DNA from: Elusimicrobiota bacterium
GTDB lineage: Bacteria; Elusimicrobiota; Elusimicrobia; Elusimicrobiales; UBA9959
DNA length: 22,907 bases
Reading direction: 5' to 3'
Assembly (NCBI GenBank): GCA_003482905.1
Contig: DMXM01000011.1
Coordinates: 37,791-60,697, forward strand
Shown here: positions 16,101-21,598 of the stretch, one piece after another
Layout of the letters: each line of letters begins with the position of its first letter
Numbering within the stretch: the first letter of the stretch is position 1
Notes under the pieces: model-generated
Databases searched by the model: none
Told to the model about the DNA's origin: nothing
What the model saw: the letters and a program-made list of their open reading frames with translations, nothing else
Translations under genes and position numbers: made by a program

Positions 16101-19100
16101 CCAGATATTATAGGTAACCGAAGTAGCGATAACCGGGCTGAAGGTCGTGGACGATACCGACGCCTCCACCTGGTACCGCGCCCCGGGGGCGTTATACCCC
16201 CCAAACATGGTACCGGAAGACCAATTGACCGTCAGGCTTGAGCTATATACATCGGTGAAGGCAGGGCCTTCCTGCGCCGGACTGACAGCTGCCAGTGTGT
16301 AAGTTGAAAAAACCGGTGATTCATATGTTTCAATACCGGCGCCGTTGCGGGCCTTGGTCTTGAAAGAATACTGGGTGTTGGGAGTAAGCCCCGTAAACCT
16401 ATACGCCGTACCCGGGTCGTATTCTCTGGTTATATTAGTGCCGCCGACACCGCCTATTGCATATATTCTTCCCCCCGCCGCCGCTGCGGCCAGACTATAG
16501 CGTCCAAGGGTCATACTGGGCCGGTAGAACCAGGCGTTCACTGCCGGGTCATATTCCTCGTTGGCGGTCACGGCGACACTTGTATAACCGCCTATAGCGT
16601 ATATCTTTCCGCCCACCGCGGCGGCAGCAAGGCTGTAGCGCGCCGTCGGCATTGCCGCTTTTGCTGCCCAGGAATTAGAGGCGGGATCATATACTTCACT
16701 TGCCGCAACGCCGCCCGTGCCGCCCATAACATATATTCTGCCGCCGGCGGTTGCCGCCGCCAGATAATAACGCGCGGTAGGCATTGATGTTTTTGCCGCC
16801 CAGGTATTGGCCGCGGGATCGTATTCCTCGTTGATGCCTGTAGCAGCGGCGGCATAGCCGCCTATGGCGTATATCCTGCCGCCTATCGCCGCTGCCGCAA
16901 GGCCGTAACGCGCCGTCGGCATTACGGCTTTTGACTGCCAAGTGTTGGCCACGGGGTCGTATTCCTGGTTAACGTTAAGCCCATTCTGTCCGCCTATGGC
17001 GTATACCCTGCCGCCCACTGCCGCAGCCGCCAGATACTGCCGGCCGCCGCCGGGCATCGGCGCTTTTGACTTCCAGGCATTGACCACAGGATCGTATTCC
17101 TCATTGGTAGTCAGATTGGTAACGCCGCCCATGGCGTATATCCTGCCGTTCACGGCCGCCGCGGCTAGGCCGGACCGTGCCGTGGTCATCACTGTTTTGG
17201 TCGTCCAGACATTGCCGTTGCGCCAGCCGGCGTAAGAACCGTCCTTGGCTATGTTTATTCCCGAAGCGCCAAGGTTCAGATTTGTAAACGCCGGCGTGGG
17301 CGCGTAGGCCGCCGCGGTTATAGAACCGGTGGAGACCTCGTCGAAATAAACAGCCGTAGGGGTTTCCACCGCCCCGGCGATGGAGGTGGACCCAAGCAAT
17401 AGATAATTGCCCCATATACCGGCATTGTTAAGCGGCTTCACGCGGAAGTAATAGGTTGTGGCATTCCCGCCGATATCCGCTAATACCGCCCAATTATTGT
17501 AAGTGAACGACGAGGCCGCGACCGGGCTGAAACTGGTAGAGGACACGGAAGCCTCCACCAGGTACTGAGCACCCGGACCGTTGTAACCGCCGGCCGCGGT
17601 GCCCGAGGACCAGTTAACCGTGAGGCTGGATATATATACCGCCGTGAAGGTGGACACGCTCTGCGGGCCGGCTACTGCCGCCAGCGTATAGGTTGAAACA
17701 TCCGGGGATTCGGCGGTTTCAACTGCGGTGGAGTCGCGCGCCTTGGCTTTGAATGTATACTGGGTGTTCGGCGTCAGACCCGTGAAGTTGTATACCGTAC
17801 CGGGGTCGTACTCCTCATTAGTATTTACATCTACGGTTGTATAACCGCCTGCGGCGTATATACGGCTGCTGACCGTTACCGCCTGAAACCAATAACGCGC
17901 CACGTTCATATTGGCTCTTGTCGCCCAGACATTGACAGCCGGGTCGTATTCCTGGGTTACGCCCGTAGAAACGGTTGTGAATCCGCCCATGGCGTATACC
18001 TTTCCGCCTAAAGCGGCTACGCCCAGGCCATAGCGCGCGCTAGGCATAGGCATTTTGGAAGTCCAGGCATTGGCCGCGGGGTCGTATTCCTCGTTGGTAT
18101 TAAAACCGACGGTCGACGTCCTGCCGCCCAGGGCGTAGACCCGGCCATTGACGGCTGCCGCCCCTAGCTCATAACGCGCCGTAGGCATAGGCGCCTTTGT
18201 CTTCCAGGCATCTACCGCCGGGTCATACTCTTCATTTGCGGTAATAGCGCCGCTGGCATAGCCGCCTATGGCGTAGATCCGGTCGGAAACAACCGCCATC
18301 CCCTGGGCGTAACGCGCCGTTGGCATAGGAGCTTTTGTCGCCCAGGTATTGGTCAACGGATTATATTCCTCGTTCGTGTTCAAGGCGGCGGCGCCGCCCA
18401 TAACATATATCCTGCCCCCCACCGCGGCGGCCACCGGGAATTGGCGCGCCGTGGGCATAGCGGTCTTTGTGGCCCAGGTATTGGCCACAAGGTTGTATTC
18501 CTGGTTGGTCGCCAAAGGCCCGACACCGCCAATCGCGTATACACAGCCGTTCACCGCGGCGACAGCAAGGCCACGGCGCGCTGTGAATAGCGTCGAAGAT
18601 TTAGTGGTCCATCTATTTCCACTCCACCAGCCGGCATAAACCCCGCCTTTGGCTATATTCATGCCGGATGAACCGACATTCAGACCGCTGAAAGCCGGCG
18701 TAGGCGCGTAGGCCGCCGCTGTTATTGAATATGTGGATATGCTGTCGAAATATATGCCGGTGGGGGTTCCCATATAGCCCTTCATAGCGGTAGAACCCAG
18801 CACCATGTAATCGCCCCACACGCCGATATTATTGACGGCTTTCACCCTGAAGTAATATGTAACGGTTCCTGTAAGGCCGTCGAGGCCGGCCCATAAATTA
18901 TAGGTCAGGGATGAGACAATGACCGGATTAAAACTTGTTGAGGATACTGAAGCCTGCACAAGATAACCCGCGCCGGAAGCGTTGTAGCCGCCCATAGCCG
19001 TGCCGGAAGACCAGTTGACCGTCAAGCTTGAAACATACACCGCTGTGAACGTTGACACGCTCTGCGGGCCGGCCACAGCAGCCAGTGTAAATGTTGAAAC

Positions 19101-21065
19101 CTCCGGGGATTCCAGGGTTTCAATGCCGTTGGCGTTACGCGCCCTTGCCTTGAACGAATACTGAGTGTTGGGCATCAGGCCGGCGAACTTGTAAGCCGTG
19201 CCGGGGTCGTATTCCTGGTTGGTATTGAGCGTAGCGCTGTCAAATCCGCCGATGGCGTATATCCTGCCGCCCGCCGCCGCCGCAACCAGGCTGAAGCTTG
19301 CGGTGGCCATCGGCGCCCTGGAGGCCCAGGTATCGGCCGCCGGGTCATATTCCTCGTTCTCTTTCTTTGTGCCGCCGCTGCCGCCCAGCACGTAGATTTT
19401 TCCGCCCAAAGCGGCGGCCGCCAGATATGAGCGCGGCGTAGGCATATCGGCTTTTGTCGCCCAGGTATTGGCCACAGGGTCGTATTCCTCGTTCTTCTGC
19501 TGGAAGTCGTCCCCGCCTATGGCATAAACCCTGCCGTTTACAGCGGCAGCCGCTAAATACTGGCGCCCGGTGGGCATAGCCGTTTTTGTAGTCCAGCTAT
19601 TATTTACGGGGTCGTATTCCTCATTGGTGCCAACCGGGCCATAGCCGCCTATGGCGTAGATCCTGCCGTTCGCGGCCGCCGCGGCCAGGCCGTAACGCCC
19701 CGTCGGCATTGGCGTTTTTGTCGCCCAGGTGTTGGCTGCCGGGTCATATTCATCATTACCTTGAGACGAACCATTGCCGCCGATAACATATATCCTGCCG
19801 TTTAAAACCGCCGCGGTGTGGACGTTACGCGCAATGGGCATTGCGGCTTTTGTCCCCCAGGAATATGTCACCGGATTATACTCCTGGTTTTCATTCTGCA
19901 TGCCGCCCTGACCGCCCATTACGTATATTCTGCCGTTCACAGCCGCCGCCGAGGCATAATAGCGGGCGGTAGGCATCAACGCTCTTGCCGTCCACTTGTT
20001 GCCGCTGCGCCAGGCGGGATATAAACTTGCGGTGGATATATTTACGCCGGAGGCGCCGATATCCAGGCCGCTGAAAGCGGGCGTGGGCGCATAAGCCGCG
20101 GCCGTTATGGAGCCGGTGGATACCTCGTCAAAGTAAATAGCCGCCGGGGTGTCGATCAATGTCAGCGCCGTAGCCCCGTTTGATAGCGTGCTGTAATTTC
20201 CGGAGTCGTCTTTGGTCCACAGCCGGAAGTAATAAGTTGTATTACCCGACAAACCGCCCAGCGTATAATACTGGCTGGTTTCCGGGTTCACGCCGGTAGT
20301 GGAAATATTTATCTGCGCGGAGGAAGTGGACCAGGCCACGCTGGTATAGGTGGCATATTGGATGGTAAAGGTGGAATTATTCAGCATGCCGAGAGTCCCG
20401 TCGTCGCCCGGCGCAAGCCAGTCAAGCCGCACGCCGGCGCCGTCCAGGGCGGCGGCCAGGTCAGCCACCCCGCCCGGAGGGATGCTGTCCGTAAATAGCC
20501 AGTTGGCGTTGTTGTTGCCGGAATTAAGCGAGTCCGGGCAGGCGACGGTATTTAAAAGCGCGTTGGAATCTTTTATATCGGCGTAGCTGACGGCTTGCGG
20601 GCCGTTTGGGAAACCTATATACCATTTTACGGAATCGACGGAGGATCTTAATTTAATAAAATCCCCGGCCGCTCCGGTCAACAGGAAAGAACCGCTTACA
20701 GCCTGGGTTGAGCCGGCGGCGAAACTAATTGTTTTCCCGGCCGCCTCGCAAACGAACGAGTAGAAGGCGGTGTTCCCAGTAATAGCGGAGGAAGAGGCGG
20801 AATTTTCAAAAGCGACGGTTGACGTCCCGGCGTTGAACGCGCCCGAATTCACCCAGTTCCCGGAAAGACTTATTTTGGAGCTGCCGCCGCCCAGCACCCC
20901 GCCCGCATTGATAGTAATAGTCGAGGTTCTGAATTCGGCGTTGTTATTGAATGTGACCGTGGCGTTGTTGATGGTAAAATCGGCAAAAGCGCGGCTAGCC
21001 GGCAATATCAAAAGCGCCATTGCCGGCCAAACCACCGATAAGATTTTCTTCGCCTGTATCCGCAT
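13179..21065 (-). CDS. Giant secreted protein: four kelch propellers nested in FN3 domains, then autotransporter-like and Gly-rich region
   Basis: A 2628-aa protein. The signal peptide is about 1-28 (MALLILPASRAFA-D). Residues 30-195 are a beta-rich cap (ITINAGGVLGGGSSKISL). An FN3 (about 200-305) follows, then four modules of about 350 residues separated by complete FN3 domains. Each module has the first half of an FN3 (IYFDEVSTGSITAAAYAP), exactly six kelch repeats (core RYGLAAAAVNGRIYAIGGY..NEEYDP..NTW), and the second half of the FN3 (YKFAGLMPNTQYSFKARARN). Two more FN3 (about 2053-2250) precede an autotransporter-like segment (GDWNAPGNWSSGHVP) and a Gly-rich region (about 2380-2540). A tail with two Cys and a basic end (SGTRSLRKF) closes it. 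No enzyme residues were recognised, so an adhesin or recognition role is likely. The ATG is the earliest possible start because an in-frame TAA lies three codons upstream. Confidence 0.85.
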   Translation of the reverse strand: MRIQAKKILSVVWPAMALLILPASRAFADFTINNATVTFNNNAEFRTSTITINAGGVLGGGSSKISLSGNWVNSGAFNAGTSTVAFENSASSSAITGNTAFYSFVCEAAGKTISFAAGSTQAVSGSFLLTGAAGDFIKLRSSVDSVKWYIGFPNGPQAVSYADIKDSNALLNTVACPDSLNSGNNNANWLFTDSIPPGGVADLAAALDGAGVRLDWLAPGDDGTLGMLNNSTFTIQYATYTSVAWSTSSAQINISTTGVNPETSQYYTLGGLSGNTTYYFRLWTKDDSGNYSTLSNGATALTLIDTPAAIYFDEVSTGSITAAAYAPTPAFSGLDIGASGVNISTASLYPAWRSGNKWTARALMPTARYYASAAAVNGRIYVMGGQGGMQNENQEYNPVTYSWGTKAAMPIARNVHTAAVLNGRIYVIGGNGSSQGNDEYDPAANTWATKTPMPTGRYGLAAAAANGRIYAIGGYGPVGTNEEYDPVNNSWTTKTAMPTGRQYLAAAAVNGRVYAIGGDDFQQKNEEYDPVANTWATKADMPTPRSYLAAAALGGKIYVLGGSGGTKKENEEYDPAADTWASRAPMATASFSLVAAAAGGRIYAIGGFDSATLNTNQEYDPGTAYKFAGLMPNTQYSFKARARNANGIETLESPEVSTFTLAAVAGPQSVSTFTAVYVSSLTVNWSSGTAMGGYNASGAGYLVQASVSSTSFNPVIVSSLTYNLWAGLDGLTGTVTYYFRVKAVNNIGVWGDYMVLGSTAMKGYMGTPTGIYFDSISTYSITAAAYAPTPAFSGLNVGSSGMNIAKGGVYAGWWSGNRWTTKSSTLFTARRGLAVAAVNGCVYAIGGVGPLATNQEYNLVANTWATKTAMPTARQFPVAAAVGGRIYVMGGAAALNTNEEYNPLTNTWATKAPMPTARYAQGMAVVSDRIYAIGGYASGAITANEEYDPAVDAWKTKAPMPTARYELGAAAVNGRVYALGGRTSTVGFNTNEEYDPAANAWTSKMPMPSARYGLGVAALGGKVYAMGGFTTVSTGVTQEYDPAVNVWATRANMNVARYWFQAVTVSSRIYAAGGYTTVDVNTNEEYDPGTVYNFTGLTPNTQYTFKAKARDSTAVETAESPDVSTYTLAAVAGPQSVSTFTAVYISSLTVNWSSGTAAGGYNGPGAQYLVEASVSSTSFSPVAASSFTYNNWAVLADIGGNATTYYFRVKPLNNAGIWGNYLLLGSTSIAGAVETPTAVYFDEVSTGSITAAAYAPTPAFTNLNLGASGINIAKDGSYAGWRNGNVWTTKTVMTTARSGLAAAAVNGRIYAMGGVTNLTTNEEYDPVVNAWKSKAPMPGGGRQYLAAAAVGGRVYAIGGQNGLNVNQEYDPVANTWQSKAVMPTARYGLAAAAIGGRIYAIGGYAAAATGINEEYDPAANTWAAKTSMPTARYYLAAATAGGRIYVMGGTGGVAASEVYDPASNSWAAKAAMPTARYSLAAAAVGGKIYAIGGYTSVAVTANEEYDPAVNAWFYRPSMTLGRYSLAAAAAGGRIYAIGGVGGTNITREYDPGTAYRFTGLTPNTQYSFKTKARNGAGIETYESPVFSTYTLAAVSPAQEGPAFTDVYSSSLTVNWSSGTMFGGYNAPGARYQVEASVSSTTFSPVIATSVTYNIWAGLGGFTGNTTYYFRAKAANNLGVWGDYQLIGSTVAGAIETPAGIYFDEIFAGSITASAYAPAPAFTNLNIGVSGTNVARDGVYAGWHGGNKWTTKTVMTTERYGLATAVVNGRIYAVGGSPAANEEYNPVTNSWASKAAMITARNYLAAAAAGGKIYALGGTGGATNENEEYDPVSDKWQAKAVIPTGRSGLAAAAVNGRIYAIGGTSGLNVTQVYDPILNTWETKAVMPTGRNFLAAAVIGGKVYAIGGLNGAQNENEEYDPAADNWITKAPMPTARYQLAAAAVGGKIYAVGGTGGLNVNEEYDPAADVWVRRVSMPTARYDLAAAASGGRVYVIGGYGAARNENEEYDPGTAYVFAGLTPNTQYLFKAKARNANGFETSESIEISTYTLAAIAKSSGPTLTDVSSSGIKVNWSSGTDAGGYNGPGASYKVQASTAQVFSSVSVSSFPVYALSSALSPLPGNSTYYFRAQAYNINGVTDGSWLVLGSTSTLSAPAADVQVAGVYVTSITVSWTALPPAPQSDTCEGYILQASTASDFTGTVYSSTTLSIGASALTIRRLLTETTYYLRTGTLNWNGTPNYVSAGSTATLPGIYWIGADGGDWNAPGNWSSGHVPMSDETVIIDETLSVMSYSSNPAAAFTSLQLGNAGGTTNPVLRLSTGTAWDGGDLVLYGGVTLLQNTTQQLRLASLTINPGALITHTAASVGAESAAVNIYVAGDMDLVAGAAINADGKGYAGGAAGLDGSGPGYGRGQGVGDGSGGGYGGAGGASNIGGLPGGAVYGELVDPPEAGSGGGGGAYAGGGGGGSVRLEVAGTLNIAGTISANGNNGEGPGAGTNGGAGSGGGIRIVAGSLAGMGLVRVNGGTTSGGSGGGGGAGRVWGASRLSNGTLQANGGVGFTAGVTPYVDCGYRIFDGAAVHVIACEPLGTLTSPMRTRKAAGNYGVLLVPTSDPEASKQRVQTVSGTRSLRKF
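13445..13925 (-). repeat. Glycine-rich low-complexity region of the giant protein
   Basis: It encodes runs such as GSGGGGGAYAGGGGGGSVRL and NGGAGSGGGIRIVAGSL alternating with short beta strands (LNIAGTISANGN). This resembles Gly-rich beta-helix or polyproline-II-like surface regions. On the plus strand it appears as an alternating CCG/CCT-rich tract. Confidence 0.7.
14920..15982 (-). repeat. Propeller module D (FN3 half, six kelch repeats, FN3 half)
   Basis: The FN3 first half starts at TPAGIYFDEIFAGSITASAY. Six kelch repeats lie at about 15045-15830, preceded by a lone strand NKWTTKTVMTTER. The FN3 second half is YVFAGLTPNTQYLFKAKARN. Confidence 0.8.
16291..17369 (-). repeat. Propeller module C (FN3 half, six kelch repeats, FN3 half)
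   Basis: The FN3 first half starts at TPTAVYFDEVSTGSITAAAY. Six kelch repeats lie at about 16415-17213, preceded by NVWTTKTVMTTAR. The FN3 second half is YRFTGLTPNTQYSFKTKARN. Confidence 0.8.
17681..18772 (-). repeat. Propeller module B (FN3 half, six kelch repeats, FN3 half)
   Basis: The FN3 first half starts at TPTGIYFDSISTYSITAAAY. Six kelch repeats lie at about 17808-18620, preceded by NRWTTKSSTLFTAR. The FN3 second half is YNFTGLTPNTQYTFKAKARD. Confidence 0.8.
19085..20150 (-). repeat. Propeller module A (FN3 half, six kelch repeats, FN3 half)
   Basis: The FN3 first half starts at TPAAIYFDEVSTGSITAAAY. Six kelch repeats lie at about 19200-20000, preceded by NKWTARALMPTAR. The FN3 second half is YKFAGLMPNTQYSFKARARN. 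Modules A-D start about 1.4 kb apart. Confidence 0.8.
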
Positions 21066-21081
21066 AGCCGCTTACGCCTTG

Positions 21082-21087
21082 CTCCTT
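21082..21087 (-). promoter_or_regulatory. Possible ribosome binding site of the giant gene, unusually far upstream
   Basis: AAGGAG on the minus strand overlaps the stop codon of the 148-aa gene and lies 16 bases before the ATG at 21065. That is longer than the usual 5-9 bases. No earlier in-frame start exists, so translation may depend on coupling to the upstream gene. Confidence 0.4.
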
Positions 21088-21532
21088 AATCGCTGTCCAG
21101 CGGTTTCCAAACCGTTCCGTTCGACACATAGGGCTTGCCCAGGTCCGTGTCAAATATAAAAGTGCCTTTATTGGCCGGGGTAGCCGCGGGCCTTGCCGCG
21201 GTAGTAAAATTGCCTACCCTTACCCCCCCGTTCACGTCCAGCGTTGCGGCCGGCATTGCCGTTCCGATGCCGACGTTTCCGCTTCTGACCACAAGCGTGG
21301 AAACGCCCACTGAAAAAGCCGAACCTGTTACGGCCGCCGTCCCCTTAATGACGGTATTCCCGTCGGAATCCGTACCAAAGACTGTGGCGGCGTCTTTATC
21401 CTGGATTATAAAGCCGGTCGAGCCGTCGTTGGAATTCAGTTTTACCTCCGCGTCCTCCGCAAACGCATAATTAGCCGCGAAAAAAAAGAGACACGCGGAC
21501 AAAAGACCTTCAACCAGCGTTATTTTCCTCAT
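21086..21532 (-). CDS. Small secreted protein equal to the N-terminal module of the upstream lectin-fold gene
   Basis: A 148-aa protein with a signal peptide (MRKITLVEGLLSACLFFFAA..AFAED). A short beta-rich region follows (STGFIIQDKDAATVFGTDSD), then the motif SGNVGIGTAMPAATLDVNGG and the segment KGTFIFDTDLGKPYVSNG ending in VWKPLDSD-stop. The last about 88 residues match the corresponding part of the upstream 21599-22907 gene almost exactly. That gene continues into further domains where this one stops. It is either a stand-alone fibre-cap or adaptor subunit, or the remnant of a second lectin-fold gene that lost its C-terminal half; the intact signal peptide and frame favour a working gene. 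It lies 66 bases after the upstream gene and 20 bases before the giant gene. There is no clear Shine-Dalgarno (weak GTGGAA). Confidence 0.7.
   Translation of the reverse strand: MRKITLVEGLLSACLFFFAANYAFAEDAEVKLNSNDGSTGFIIQDKDAATVFGTDSDGNTVIKGTAAVTGSAFSVGVSTLVVRSGNVGIGTAMPAATLDVNGGVRVGNFTTAARPAATPANKGTFIFDTDLGKPYVSNGTVWKPLDSD
21088..21350 (-). repeat. Direct repeat copy 1 (inside the 148-aa gene)
   Basis: 263 bases align without gaps to 22645-22907. By hand count about 28 positions differ, roughly 89% identity. The match ends abruptly at the stop codon of this copy and runs off the window edge in the other copy. Confidence 0.88.
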
Positions 21533-21552
21533 AATTTTATTCCACTATCAAT

Positions 21553-21567
21553 AGGCGCCTGGCGCCT
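21553..21567. repeat. Short perfect inverted repeat 3' of the lectin-fold gene
   Basis: AGGCGCC-T-GGCGCCT has 7-base arms around one base (in practice a 6-bp stem with a 3-base loop). It lies 31 bases beyond the stop of the 21599-22907 gene. A T-run follows it only when read on the plus strand, so it is not a good terminator for the minus-strand genes. It may instead be a DGR-type hairpin downstream of a variable region. Confidence 0.5.
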
Positions 21568-21598
21568 TTTCACAAAGATCCCGGCTTCCGTATCGTTC

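Noticed and set aside
21553..21567. Rho-independent terminator for the minus-strand lectin-fold gene
   Set aside because: The inverted repeat is followed by ATTGATAG on that strand. The T-run is on the wrong side, so it would work only for plus-strand transcripts, and no plus-strand gene is present there.
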